Positions 34,796 through 44,600 of a DNA stretch of 64,000 nucleotides are shown one piece after another (position 1 is the first letter of the stretch; every line of letters begins with the position of its first letter). The notes below the pieces were generated by a model. That model did no database searches, was not told the origin of the DNA, and saw nothing but the letters and a program-made list of their open reading frames with translations. The stretch is from Schleiferiaceae bacterium (GTDB lineage Bacteria > Bacteroidota > Bacteroidia > Flavobacteriales > Schleiferiaceae). The stretch is from positions 1 to 64,000 of the forward strand of contig JAQWXR010000030.1 of NCBI GenBank assembly GCA_029254375.1. Reading direction: 5' to 3'. The translations under genes were made by a program, and so were the position numbers.

Positions 34796-37408
34796 ATGAA
34801 AATCGCCTCAAAATATGCTCCCGGTCAGGTTGAGCGACTTTGGTATGCACGTTGGCTGGATGGAAAAGCATTTTCGTCAACCCCTGATTCGCGTCCTGCT
34901 TATACCATTGTCATTCCTCCGCCCAACGTGACAGGGGTCCTGCACATGGGGCATATGCTGAATAACACCATTCAAGATGTTCTAGTGCGACGTGCACGTA
35001 TGCGCGGCTACAATGCCTGCTGGGTGCCTGGTACAGATCATGCTTCCATCGCTACAGAAGCCAAAGTGGTGCAGAAGTTGCGCGAATCCGGAATTAAAAA
35101 GTCGGACCTCAGCCGTGACGCTTTCTTAGAGCATGCCTGGGAATGGACCCACAAGCACGGGGGCATTATCCTAGAGCAGTTGAAAACCCTTGGTGCATCT
35201 TGCGATTGGGATCGCACGGCGTTCACCATGGATGAGACGCGCAGTGAAAGCGTTTTAAAAGTTTTTGTCGATCTCTTCGAAAAAGGGCATATTTACCGAG
35301 GTCAGCGCATGGTCCACTGGGATCCTGAAGCGAAGACTTCCCTCAGTGATGAAGAGGTGCTTCACAAAGATGTCCAGGCGAGGCTCTACTACGTTCGCTA
35401 CGAAGTGGTGGAAAAGCCTGGCACCTACTTGACTGTAGCCACGTCACGCCCTGAAACTATTATGGCCGACCGAGCCATCGCTATCAATCCCAAAGATGAT
35501 CGTTACGCCGCCTTACATGGCTTGCACGTCCGTGTTCCTCTGGGCGGCCTAGAAATTCCCATCATCTTGGATGAGTATGTGACACCTGATTTTGGAACGG
35601 GATGTTTGAAGGTGACCCCTGCACATGACTGGAATGATTTTGCTATTGGCCAAAAGCACGGTCTTGATGTCATTGATGTCCTCAACGAGGATGGCACCTT
35701 AAACGAATACGGCCTCGAATGGGCAGGCATGGATCGCTTCGCGGCCAGAAAAGCCACAGCGGCTTTCATGGAGGAGCGAGGCGATTTGGTCAAAGTGGAA
35801 ACTTACGCTTCCACCGTTGGAACTTCTGAGCGCACCGGTGCCGTTGTCGAACCCCGCTTGTCCCTCCAATGGTGGATTCGCATGCCTAAGCTAGCCAAGC
35901 CTGCCTTGGACGCGGTGATGAGCGATGAAATCCAGCTCATCCCCGAAAAATTCAAAAATACCTACCGCCACTGGATGGAAAACGTCAAAGACTGGTGCAT
36001 TTCGCGTCAGCTTTGGTGGGGCCACCAAATTCCTGCCTACTTCTATGGCGAAGGTGAGGAAGACTTTGTCGTGGCGTTGTCCATAGAAGAAGCGCTCGAA
36101 AAGGCTCGAAAAGCGAGTGGAAATGCCCAGCTCGAAGCAAGTGATTTGCGCCAGGATGAAGATTGTCTAGACACCTGGTTCTCTAGTTGGCTATGGCCCA
36201 TTTCTGTGTTTGATGGTATTAACCGACCGGACAACTCGGAGATGGCCTATTACTACCCGACACAAGATCTGGTAACCGCCCCTGAAATTCTCTTCTTCTG
36301 GGTAGCGCGTATGGCCATGGCGGGCTACGAATACACGGGCAGTAAACCTTTTGAGAAAGTATACCTCACAGGGATAGTCCGCGATAAGCAGGGCCGCAAA
36401 ATGTCCAAATCCCTGGGCAATTCACCCGATCCTTTAACATTGATTGAGTATTACGGGGCAGACGGAGTTCGAATGGGCATGCTCATGAGTTCTCCGGCCG
36501 GAAACGACTTGCCTTTTGACGAAGATTTATGTCTCCAAGGCCGAAACTTCTCCAACAAAGTTTGGAACGCACTACGCCTCGTAAAAGGGTGGGAGTCCGA
36601 TGATGTGACACCAGACGAAGCTTCTATTTGGGCGATGGATTGGTTTGAGCAGGTGCTTTCTGAGACTTTGATTCAACTGGAAGACGACTTCCAAAAATAC
36701 CGCCTTTCTGACGCCTTGATGCGCTTGTACAAGTTGATTTGGGACGATTTCTGTTCGTGGTACTTGGAGATGGTAAAGCCAACGTATGGCACGCCCATTG
36801 CGGCGCCCGTCCTGGCAAAAACCGTAGATTTCTTTGAGGCCCTCATGAAAGCCTTGCATCCTTTTATGCCCTTCATTACGGAAGAGGTTTGGCATGTGCT
36901 TCGCGAGGTGGATTCGGATAGTTTCTTAAATCTGCAGGCGTGGCCCGAAGGCAGCACGGAACAACGCGACCAACTTGCCGCCTTTGCTCACGTCGAAGAA
37001 CTCATTGTGGCTCTCCGCAATGTCCGCAAAGAGCGCAATATCGCCTTTAAACAGCCTCTTGATCTTCGATTTAAGGACGAAGCACCCTCTGGACTCGCCG
37101 TCGTTGAGAAGTTGGTAAATGCCCCCGGGGCTAGCCTAGAAGCACCTGACGGTGCGCTTGCCATCCTGGCCGGAACCCGCGAGTATTTCGTCGTATTCTC
37201 TTCCGAGGAATCTACTTTAAGTGAAGAGGACCGAAGCCAAATTGAAAAGGAAATCGCCTACTATACCGGCTTCATCGCTTCGATTGAAAAGAAATTGAGC
37301 AACCCAGGGTTTGTGAACAACGCTCCTCCGGCGGTCATAGACATCGAACGTAAAAAAGTGAGCGATAGCCAGGCTAAATTGTCTGCGCTACAGGCACGGC
37401 TGGGATAA
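34796..37408 (+). CDS. valS: Valyl-tRNA synthetase
   Basis: ValS charges tRNA-Val. The 870-residue class I synthetase has the HIGH motif as VTGVLHMGHMLNN near residue 45, the KMSKS loop in RDKQGRKMSKSLGNSPDP near residue 535, a CP1 editing domain with TSRPETIMADRAIAINP near residue 220, an anticodon-binding domain, and a C-terminal coiled-coil arm (SIEKKLSNPGFVNNAPP, then VIDIERKK). Complete and of normal length. It is transcribed alone, converging on rlmB across a hairpin. Confidence 0.96.
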   Translation: MKIASKYAPGQVERLWYARWLDGKAFSSTPDSRPAYTIVIPPPNVTGVLHMGHMLNNTIQDVLVRRARMRGYNACWVPGTDHASIATEAKVVQKLRESGIKKSDLSRDAFLEHAWEWTHKHGGIILEQLKTLGASCDWDRTAFTMDETRSESVLKVFVDLFEKGHIYRGQRMVHWDPEAKTSLSDEEVLHKDVQARLYYVRYEVVEKPGTYLTVATSRPETIMADRAIAINPKDDRYAALHGLHVRVPLGGLEIPIILDEYVTPDFGTGCLKVTPAHDWNDFAIGQKHGLDVIDVLNEDGTLNEYGLEWAGMDRFAARKATAAFMEERGDLVKVETYASTVGTSERTGAVVEPRLSLQWWIRMPKLAKPALDAVMSDEIQLIPEKFKNTYRHWMENVKDWCISRQLWWGHQIPAYFYGEGEEDFVVALSIEEALEKARKASGNAQLEASDLRQDEDCLDTWFSSWLWPISVFDGINRPDNSEMAYYYPTQDLVTAPEILFFWVARMAMAGYEYTGSKPFEKVYLTGIVRDKQGRKMSKSLGNSPDPLTLIEYYGADGVRMGMLMSSPAGNDLPFDEDLCLQGRNFSNKVWNALRLVKGWESDDVTPDEASIWAMDWFEQVLSETLIQLEDDFQKYRLSDALMRLYKLIWDDFCSWYLEMVKPTYGTPIAAPVLAKTVDFFEALMKALHPFMPFITEEVWHVLREVDSDSFLNLQAWPEGSTEQRDQLAAFAHVEELIVALRNVRKERNIAFKQPLDLRFKDEAPSGLAVVEKLVNAPGASLEAPDGALAILAGTREYFVVFSSEESTLSEEDRSQIEKEIAYYTGFIASIEKKLSNPGFVNNAPPAVIDIERKKVSDSQAKLSALQARLG

Positions 37409-37428
37409 GTGATAAAGGATAGAATAGT

Positions 37429-37456
37429 TTAAGCGCTTGAGAGATCAAACGCTTAA
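37429..37456. terminator. Hairpin between convergent valS and rlmB
   Basis: TTAAGCGCTTGA and TCAAACGCTTAA pair at 11 of 12 positions around the loop GAGA. It has no clear T-tract on either side, so it may be a 3'-end-protecting or bidirectional terminator hairpin rather than a classic one. Confidence 0.45.
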
Positions 37457-37480
37457 TCGTCTCTATGAATTTTACAAGGT

Positions 37481-38215
37481 TCAAGCCTTCAACCCTCGCT
37501 GCCTCAGTGCCTCATACAAAGCCATTCCGGCAGCTACGGAAACGTTGAGAGAGCCGAGTGTGCCGACGGTGGGAATTTTCGCATGGGAGCGACAGCCTTT
37601 CCAGACTGCAGGGGATATACCGTCCTCTTCAGAGCCCAGTACTAGGGCCAAAGGAAGGGTAAAATCTGTTTCCGCCAGCAAGGAATCCCCTTTTTCAGTG
37701 CAGCCTACAATGGACAGGCCGCTATTTTCAAGATCAGCGAGGGCATGGGACAGATTCTTAACCCGGCAAATAGGCAGTCGGAGCAGGGCACCGGCAGAAG
37801 ATTTGACGGCATCGGCATTCATGGGTGCAGATTGCTGCTCAGGGATGACGAGTGCATGGGCGCCACAACATTCAGCACTACGGGCGATGGCTCCAACGTT
37901 GCGAACGTCAGTGACGCGGTCGAGCACAACAATTAGCGGCGTTTCACCGCGTTCGTAGCAGTCACTGACGACGTTGTCCAATTCTGCAAAGCCGACCGCA
38001 CTCAGGAAAGCAATCACGCCTTGGTGGTTCTTTTTGGTGAGGCGTTGTAGTTTTTCGACGGGGACAAACTTGACATGTATGCCGCGTGCTTTAGCGGCCT
38101 CCAACACAGGGTCCACAGAGTCTTGGCGTCCTCGTGTGACAAAAATGCGGTCTACTTCTTGGCCCGATTCGAGCGCTTCAAGAACGGGGTGTACCCCGTA
38201 AATCATACCTTCCAT
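37481..38215 (-). CDS. rlmB: 23S rRNA (guanosine-2251-2'-O)-methyltransferase RlmB
   Basis: RlmB methylates G2251 ribose in the peptidyl-transferase P loop. The 244-residue SpoU protein starts with IYGVHPVLEALES, the RlmB N-terminal signature, and has DRVTDVRNVGAIARSAECCG near residue 97, VLGSEEDGISP near residue 194 and LGSLNVSVAAGMALYEALRQ at the C-terminus. Its ATG directly follows the rmuC stop with no gap, so it is the third gene of ung-rmuC-rlmB. Confidence 0.93.
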   Translation of the reverse strand: MEGMIYGVHPVLEALESGQEVDRIFVTRGRQDSVDPVLEAAKARGIHVKFVPVEKLQRLTKKNHQGVIAFLSAVGFAELDNVVSDCYERGETPLIVVLDRVTDVRNVGAIARSAECCGAHALVIPEQQSAPMNADAVKSSAGALLRLPICRVKNLSHALADLENSGLSIVGCTEKGDSLLAETDFTLPLALVLGSEEDGISPAVWKGCRSHAKIPTVGTLGSLNVSVAAGMALYEALRQRGLKA

Positions 38216-39481
38216 TTAACTAGGGGTGTCGCTGGATACTTCCTCCGAAGGGGCTGCGTCCATGGCGCGATCCACTAAGTTTGGATGCACCGTTTTACTG
38301 TTTTTGAGGCCAAGTACCCGCAGGTTTTCAGTGCGTCGTACGAGGTTGCCTTTTCCTTCCACCAACATTTTCATGCTGTTTTCATAGCTCCGCTTGGCGG
38401 TATCCATTTGGCTGCCCACCTTGATCAACTCCTCAGAGAAGCCAACAAATTTGTCATAAAGTTCCGAAGCTTGACGGATTATTTCTTGAACATTGGTGTT
38501 CTGACGCTCTTGACGCCACAGGGTGCCCACAGTGCGTAGGGTAGACCAGAGGCTGGTGGCGCTAACTAGGGCGATATTTTTGTCGAAGGCTTCCTGATAT
38601 AGGCCGGGTTCGGCCTGTAAAGCCACCGAATAGGCGCCTTCAATGGGTACAAAAAGGATGACAAAATCTAAGGAGACCCCATAGAGGTTCTGATAATTTT
38701 TCTCGCTCAGACCTCGAATGTGGTTCTTCAAAGATTGAATGTGTTCTTTCAGGGCCACGGCCTGATCTTCTGGGTTTTCGGCATTGACAAAACGCTCATA
38801 AGCGACCAAGGAAACTTTAGAGTCAATGATAATATTTTTACTCTCAGGTAAGTGAAGAACCACATCAGGCTGAAAGCGCTTCCCGTCTTCCTTGGTTACG
38901 CTTTCTTGAACGGAATATTCTTGACCTTTTGTTAAACCGGTCCGTTCTAAAAGGCGTTCCAGGACCATTTCGCCCCAATTTCCTTGCATTTTAACATCCC
39001 CTTTGAGGGCTTTGGTCAATTGATTTGCTTCGTTTTTAAGTTTTTCGTTTTGCTCAACGAGTTTAATTACCTCAGTCTTTAGTTCAATCCGTTCTTTTTG
39101 CCCTTTCTCATGACTGTCCTGCACACGTTGACCAAAGATGTCTAGTTTTTCACGGAAGGGAGCTAGTATGACTGAAAGTTGAGCCGAATTGGCTTCCTTC
39201 ATTTGCTTCTGCAACGCCTCGGTCTGCGCTTGCAGCGCCTCATGGGCCATGAGCTTAAACTCTTGACTCATTTGTTCTTTTTGTCCCTCGAGCAGGTCGA
39301 GACGTTCTTGCAATCGAGCCCCATGGATTTCTGCTGCACGCAGAGCGTCCTCTAATTCACGGATACGAAGTTGCAGGGCGCTCGACCCATCGTTCTCACC
39401 TTTTTGGCGTTGCAACCAAACCAAATAAACCGAAGCAGCCGCAGCCACCGCAAGAAGTACTAGAATGAGGGTGTTGGTCAT
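38216..39481 (-). CDS. rmuC: DNA recombination protein RmuC
   Basis: RmuC-family proteins limit sequence inversions and are predicted to contain a nuclease-like core. The 421-residue protein has an N-terminal membrane helix (LILVLLAVAAAASVYLVWLQ), a long coiled coil (about residues 30-170) and the RmuC domain, with MQGNWGEMVLERLLERTGL near residue 175, FQPDVVLHLPESKNIIIDSK near residue 207 and VALVSATSLWSTLRTV near residue 308. The start overlaps the ung stop by ATGA, and a promoter-like box lies inside the ung 3' end. Confidence 0.93.
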   Translation of the reverse strand: MTNTLILVLLAVAAAASVYLVWLQRQKGENDGSSALQLRIRELEDALRAAEIHGARLQERLDLLEGQKEQMSQEFKLMAHEALQAQTEALQKQMKEANSAQLSVILAPFREKLDIFGQRVQDSHEKGQKERIELKTEVIKLVEQNEKLKNEANQLTKALKGDVKMQGNWGEMVLERLLERTGLTKGQEYSVQESVTKEDGKRFQPDVVLHLPESKNIIIDSKVSLVAYERFVNAENPEDQAVALKEHIQSLKNHIRGLSEKNYQNLYGVSLDFVILFVPIEGAYSVALQAEPGLYQEAFDKNIALVSATSLWSTLRTVGTLWRQERQNTNVQEIIRQASELYDKFVGFSEELIKVGSQMDTAKRSYENSMKMLVEGKGNLVRRTENLRVLGLKNSKTVHPNLVDRAMDAAPSEEVSSDTPS

Positions 39482-40170
39482 AGGGTCAAAGGTAAGCCCT
39501 CTAAGCGCCAGTTGATGGGTTCACAGCCCTGGGCTTGGAAGAATTGATTCGTTTTTGAAAAGGGTTTGGAGCCAAAAAAACCACGATAAGCCCCTAGGGG
39601 AGAGGGGTGGGCGCTGCGTAGAATTAACTGCCGGTCCATAGGTAGCGAGGCTCCCACCTGTTGCGCATCATTGCCCCAGAGCCAAAATGCTCTTTGGCCA
39701 GGAAGCGAAGCCAGATTTTTGAGGATACCCTGAATCATCGGAGCATAGGGCAGGTCCCGATGACTGCCTGCGGAACCCGCGCGCACACTCAAGGAGCTGT
39801 TTAGAAGTAAAACCCCTTCGCGCTTCCATGGATTCAAGTCCCCGCTCTTGGGGAGGGCAAATCCGGTGTCGTGATGGTATTCCTTGAAGATATTCCGCAG
39901 GGAGGGAGGGATTTTTTGTCCCTGTGGGACCGAAAAAGCGAGCCCATTCGCTTGATGCTCCCCGTGGTAGGGGTCTTGCCCTAAGATCACAACGCGTACC
40001 TGATCGGGTGGTAGTCCATCCAATGCGGCCCACAGTAGATGGGCGGGAGGGTAGCAGGTCTCGGAACCATAACGGTCCTGTATTTGCGCCATCACATCCC
40101 TCCAACTGCCGTCGGGAAAGCTTTGAACGAGGATGTTTTTCCATGACTCGGGAGGATGAGGAAGCTGCAT
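39478..40170 (-). CDS. ung: Uracil-DNA glycosylase (family 1)
   Basis: Ung removes uracil from DNA to start base-excision repair. The 230-residue protein has the water-activating motif VVILGQDPYHGEHQANGLAF near residue 62 and the Leu-intercalation motif SAHPSPLGAYRGFFGSKPF near residue 187. I chose the ATG at 40170, which gives the standard length and an N-terminus (MQLPHPPESW) like known Ung; the in-frame extension to 40326 would cross the divergent lipoprotein gene. Only a poor -7 match (GACTTTCG, two mismatches) lies before it. Confidence 0.93.
   Translation of the reverse strand: MQLPHPPESWKNILVQSFPDGSWRDVMAQIQDRYGSETCYPPAHLLWAALDGLPPDQVRVVILGQDPYHGEHQANGLAFSVPQGQKIPPSLRNIFKEYHHDTGFALPKSGDLNPWKREGVLLLNSSLSVRAGSAGSHRDLPYAPMIQGILKNLASLPGQRAFWLWGNDAQQVGASLPMDRQLILRSAHPSPLGAYRGFFGSKPFSKTNQFFQAQGCEPINWRLEGLPLTL
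39487..39494 (-). promoter_or_regulatory. Candidate -7 box of rmuC inside the ung 3' coding end
   Basis: The minus strand reads TACCTTTG, ending 5 bases before the rmuC ATG at 39481. In the ung frame it supplies LPL of the last residues GLPLTL. Confidence 0.5.
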
Positions 40171-40183
40171 ACCACGAAAGTCG

Positions 40184-40191
40184 TACTTTTG
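40184..40191 (+). promoter_or_regulatory. Candidate -7 box of the lipoprotein-ytxJ-lipA unit
   Basis: TACTTTTG matches TAnnTTTG and ends 15 bases before the ATG at 40207. It lies in the 36-base divergent gap with ung. Confidence 0.55.
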
Positions 40192-40206
40192 AACAAATTC
40201 CTTGGA

Positions 40207-40335
40207 ATGAAACGTGTACTTGCTTTTGCCCTCGTGGTGTTGTTTGTAGTAGGCTTGGCCTCCTGCGGATCTGCGGAAAAGTGCCCTGCCTTTATCGGTG
40301 CGGTGCCCGGAGGTACTCCAACCCAAACGGCATAA
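40207..40335 (+). CDS. Very small lipoprotein (42 residues)
   Basis: An ATG at 40207 opens a 42-codon frame: MKRVLAFALVVLFVVGLASC is a clear lipoprotein signal peptide with the lipobox Cys at residue 20, leaving a mature peptide of only 23 residues (GSAEKCPAFIGAVPGG, then TPTQTA). The stop TAA touches the ytxJ ATG, so the two are probably coupled. The signal peptide and promoter box argue for a real gene. The second Cys, in KCPAF, could act in redox or metal binding, but this is speculation. No family recognised. Confidence 0.7.
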   Translation: MKRVLAFALVVLFVVGLASCGSAEKCPAFIGAVPGGTPTQTA

Positions 40336-40692
40336 ATGAATTGGACCGTCCTAGAAGGGTCGGCGGAATTGCATGCCTTAGAGGCAGCCTCGGGAGACCG
40401 GGGCTTCTTGGTTTTCAAGCATAGCACCCGCTGTCCTATATCGAGTCAAGCTCAGCTCTCCCTTCAGCGATGGGAAGCCAAAGCAGATGCCCCCGAGATC
40501 TACCTTCTTTATGTGGTGGAAAATCGGGCACTTTCCCTGGATTTAGCCGATCGATGGGGCGTTTGGCATGAGAGTCCCCAGCTGCTTTGGTGGCGTCAGG
40601 GATCGGTCCAAAAGCACTGTAGTCATTTCGAGGTGCGAGGCAGCACAATTGATGTCTGGCTAGAGCGAACAAATTTGTCGACCGTCGGTTAA
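40336..40692 (+). CDS. ytxJ: YtxJ-family bacillithiol-system redox protein
   Basis: This 118-residue thioredoxin-fold protein has the YtxJ signature FKHSTRCPISSQAQL near residue 27. It has one active-site Cys where thioredoxins have two, so it is of monothiol type. YtxJ proteins are predicted to reduce protein-bacillithiol mixed disulphides, and bshA at 12.5 kb supplies the first step of bacillithiol synthesis. The neighbouring LESPQLLWWRQGSV-like stretch fits the family's cis-Pro region. It follows the small lipoprotein without a gap, with lipA 10 bases downstream. Confidence 0.88.
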   Translation: MNWTVLEGSAELHALEAASGDRGFLVFKHSTRCPISSQAQLSLQRWEAKADAPEIYLLYVVENRALSLDLADRWGVWHESPQLLWWRQGSVQKHCSHFEVRGSTIDVWLERTNLSTVG

Positions 40693-40702
40693 ACAAAAAC
40701 TC

Positions 40703-41569
40703 ATGTTAGAAGTCAGTTCCCCCACTCCCGTCCGAAAGCCGAAATGGCTTCGAGTCAAATTGCCTACGGGAGAAAATTACAAGCATGTTCGTTCCCTGGT
40801 GGATCAATACAAGCTTCACACCATCTGTGAATCTGGTCATTGCCCAAATATGGGAGAATGCTGGGGTGAGGGCACGGCTACCTTTATGATTTTGGGAAAC
40901 ATTTGCACACGTTCTTGTGGATTTTGCAACGTGGCGACGGGTCGTCCACTTCCCGTGGATTGGGACGAACCAGACCGCGTGGGCCGCTCTATCAAGCTGA
41001 TGAAGGTGAAGCATGCTGTTTTGACTTCGGTAGATCGAGATGATCTGCCCGACGGAGGTTCTATACTATGGTCCGAGACTATTAAAGCGGTTCGTCGCAT
41101 CAGTCCGGGCACCACGATGGAGACCCTCATTCCGGACTTCCGAGGGAATGAGTCACAGCTCGATCGCATTCTCGAGGCAGCCCCTGAAGTCATTTCTCAT
41201 AACATGGAAACAGTTCGGCGCCTTACACGACAGGTTCGTATTCAAGCGCAATATGACCGCAGTCTAGCTGTTTTGAAGTACCTCAAGGACCATGGAGCCC
41301 ATCGTACAAAAACAGGAATCATGCTTGGATTAGGCGAATCGATCGATGAGGTGCGCGAGTCGCTGCTTGAACTCCGCGAAGCGCGCGTTGATGTGGTCAC
41401 CTTAGGCCAATATTTGCAGCCAACTCCAAAGCATTTGCCTGTTCAAAATTTTGTCGAACCTGAGGTTTTTGAAATGCTCGAAAAGGAAGCAAAAGCCCTC
41501 GGATTCATCCATGTGGAGTCGGGTCCGCTGGTTAGATCCTCCTATCATGCGGAAAAACACATTCTGTAA
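40703..41569 (+). CDS. lipA: Lipoyl synthase
   Basis: LipA inserts two sulphurs into protein-bound octanoyl groups, making the lipoyl cofactor of 2-oxoacid dehydrogenases. The 288-residue radical-SAM protein has the auxiliary cluster motif CESGHCPNMGECWGEGT near residue 40, the radical-SAM motif CTRSCGFC near residue 68 and the C-terminal RSSYHAEK whose Ser is a cluster ligand. PNPEEP-like spacing is normal and the length is standard. It follows ytxJ closely, so probably shares its transcript. Confidence 0.96.
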   Translation: MLEVSSPTPVRKPKWLRVKLPTGENYKHVRSLVDQYKLHTICESGHCPNMGECWGEGTATFMILGNICTRSCGFCNVATGRPLPVDWDEPDRVGRSIKLMKVKHAVLTSVDRDDLPDGGSILWSETIKAVRRISPGTTMETLIPDFRGNESQLDRILEAAPEVISHNMETVRRLTRQVRIQAQYDRSLAVLKYLKDHGAHRTKTGIMLGLGESIDEVRESLLELREARVDVVTLGQYLQPTPKHLPVQNFVEPEVFEMLEKEAKALGFIHVESGPLVRSSYHAEKHIL

Positions 41570-41582
41570 GCGATTTACGCTG

Positions 41583-41590
41583 TATTTTTA
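41583..41590 (+). promoter_or_regulatory. Possible -7 box of the T9SS cargo gene
   Basis: TATTTTTA is one base off TAnnTTTG and lies 23 bases before the ATG at 41614. Weak on its own because the stretch is AT-rich. Confidence 0.25.
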
Positions 41591-41613
41591 ACGAATTGAA
41601 AAACATCCGAACG

Positions 41614-44600
41614 ATGCAAACACGTACGAAAATCTATATCCTCAGTTCTCTCGGTGCGGCCGCTATTACGGCCTTCACTTTACTTCCAAGTGCAACTCCC
41701 AGCGCAAATTATAGTCCACGGCATGCCGAGGAGGATAGGGCGATTGCAGGGACTCAAGACTACTTAAACATGCTTCGCATGAACGGTGTGACGGGCGAAA
41801 TCGACCCTTCTGACGTCGAACAAGCGTGGCAATCGCTTCAAAATATGTCTTCTGCCAAGACAAGTACTCTGATGTGGGATTCCAAAGGTCCGGACAACTT
41901 TGGTGGCCGTACCCGCGCCCTGTTGGTAGACAAAGGGAACTCAGCTCATGTGTTCGCTGGTTCCGTTGGAGGTGGCTTATTTAAATCGACGAACGGTGGC
42001 GCCACGTGGAACGTAGTGAGTGATCCAGGCGCGAACCAATCGGTGGTTAGTCTTACTCAATCATCCAATGGCGACATCTATTATGGCACAGGAGAGATTT
42101 TCTTGGGCTACGGAGGAACGGGTCAAAACACGACCCCCAGTTTCGCTGGTGGGGGCATTTACAAATCCACCGATGGTGGCAACACATTTACATTATTAGC
42201 CGCTACACAGCCAGCTTCGGTGTCCGGTTCTGGAGATTGGGCCGCTGTAGCTGATATTGCTGCTCATCCGAGCGATGCCAATACAATCTATGCAGCGACC
42301 AATAGCGGTTTCAAAAAGACCACCGATGGTGGGGCTACATGGAGCACCTTGGTGACAGGCGGGATTACAGACTTTGCCATTTCTCAAACTGGTAAAATAT
42401 TCTTGAATCGCTCTGGTCAAACGATGTTTTCGTCAGATGGCACGTCCTTCTCAGAGATTTCTACTCCTGTGGTAACGAGCACAAGCCTGCCACGCCGCAC
42501 AGGAAGCCGTATGCGTTATGCCATCAGTCCTCAGGATGAGAATTACGTATATGTGATTCAAACCAACGGAAGTAAGTTGGCCGCTGTTTATCGTTCTATG
42601 GACGGTGGAGCCACCTGGGGCAAGATTGGCCAACGCGGAAATAACTTCGATCCCTTATGCAACGGATCAGGCACTGGTCAGTACTGTCAGGGAACTTATG
42701 ATTTACTCTTTGCCATTTCACCTACCGATAAAAACCATATTTGGTTAGGAGGAATCACAGTTTGGCAGTGGCAGGAAACCCAAGGATGGAGCCAAGTCAG
42801 CACCTTAAACAACTTTGGTGGAGGCAATCCGTATTACTTGCATGCAGATAGCCACGAATTGATCTTTGATCCAAACAACGGCAGCATTGCTTATACCTCA
42901 AATGATGGTGGTGTTTTCAAATCTACTGACGGTGGACAGACTTGGACCGAACGCAATTTGGGATATACGACGTTCCAATACTTTGGTTTCGGCGTCGGAA
43001 AAGATCGGAAGCTCATCGGCGGCTGTCAAGACAACGGAACGTCTTATCTAGATGGAACCTTGGTGTCTGCGAATGGCGCCAAAGATGTATTTGGGGGCGA
43101 TGGTGGTCATTCGGATATCTCTTGGTTGCGCCCCAAAGTCATGTTTGCTGAAACTCAAAGTGGAAACTTCTACCGTTCGGATAACGAAGGGCAGTCTTGG
43201 AGCTCTTTTGCTTCGCCTGTAATGAGTCTTGCTAGCCAGCGCGGCTTCCCATTGTCTAACTGGATGATGCCATTTGAATTATGGGAGACAAGCAATGATG
43301 TAAACTCGGAGGATACCGTAGTTTTTGAGCTTCTTCCAGCCCTGCGTTCCATGGGATATGGGGATGGAATTAAAAAGATTTTTAAAGGCAAAATGCGTCA
43401 TGGTCAGGATGCCGCGGAATACTTAGCAGGCAGCTTTGAAGTGGTTGCGGGTCCTGTTACCTTGACGGCGGATGCCCAAGGCAATATTAGCGGTCCAGGC
43501 GGTACGGGAACCTTCGTTGCGGATTCTGGATATTTTGAAGTCACTTTCACATCAGCTCCCCTAGCGGAGGTGATCATGACCTGTGATGTCTTCTTGCCGG
43601 CCGCCTCCAACTTGACCTTGCCTTCAGCTATCGGTGGTTTGCCCATCGAGGTGACGACGACCGGGGTAATGAATGTGGGAGACATATACAAAACGCAAGA
43701 CCCCGTTCAATCGATGTTTTTTGCAGGGCTGAGCTCATGGAGTGATGCCGCATTCCCAACTATTGGGGGCATTTGGATGACCCGTGAAGTGCACCAGTTT
43801 GGCAGCACAGAATGGTGGCAAGTAGCGCACTTGGGCTATGGCACCACGCCTCAGTACATGAAGATTTCCAATGACGGCAATACCTTATTCGTGGGTACAA
43901 CCAATGGCCGACTCTATCGCATATCGAACCTTCAAAATGCACGCACTAAGAACGAGGCAAGCATTGACTCTGCGAATACGTATGTCGTTACAGTCAACCA
44001 AATTGGAACGTTCTCGAATCGTGTTGTTACTGGAATTGATGTAGACCCTAACGATGCAAATCGCGTAGCGGTATCCTTGGGTAACTATGGAAACACCAAC
44101 TTCGTCTATGTATCTACCAATGCACTTTCGGCCGCTCCGACGTTCACGCCGAAGCAAGGAAACTTGCCCAACGTGCCTGCTTATGCCGTGTCATTCGACA
44201 AAGGCAACGCTGGTCGTCTCGTGGTGGGTACCGAGTGGGGAGTCTTCATGACCGATAACCTAAGCTCAGGGGCTCCGACGTACTCAGAGGAAAATGATGG
44301 TATGGCACGTATTCCAGTTTTTGAGATTGAGCAGTACCGTACCAATGAGAACTATGACCCGAATGCAGCTGGTAGCAGTGAGACGGAAGGTGACTTCTTT
44401 ATCGCGACCCACGGCCGTGGCCTTTTCCATACAACGACCACCTCATCGAGTCGACCTGTGAGTATTGCAGAACGTCCAGCAGACCAAAAAGGCTTGGCCC
44501 TTGGGGTCTACCCAAATCCTTCAACAGACCGTATCCAAGTGCCTTTGGATGGACAGGGCGAGGTACATATTTCCGTTCGCACAGTCGATGGTCGTATTGT

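Noticed and set aside
37437-37958. Plus-strand frame of 173 codons opposite rlmB
   Set aside because: rlmB on the minus strand is certain from SpoU motifs; the antisense frame has no family features.
41596-41613. TTG start six codons upstream of the T9SS cargo ATG
   Set aside because: The ATG at 41614 already gives a complete signal peptide, so the extension is unnecessary.
41980-42960. Recurring GGTGGxGCxACxTGG-like DNA motif as a repeat array
   Set aside because: The recurrences encode Asp-box repeats of the beta-propeller and are explained by the protein.
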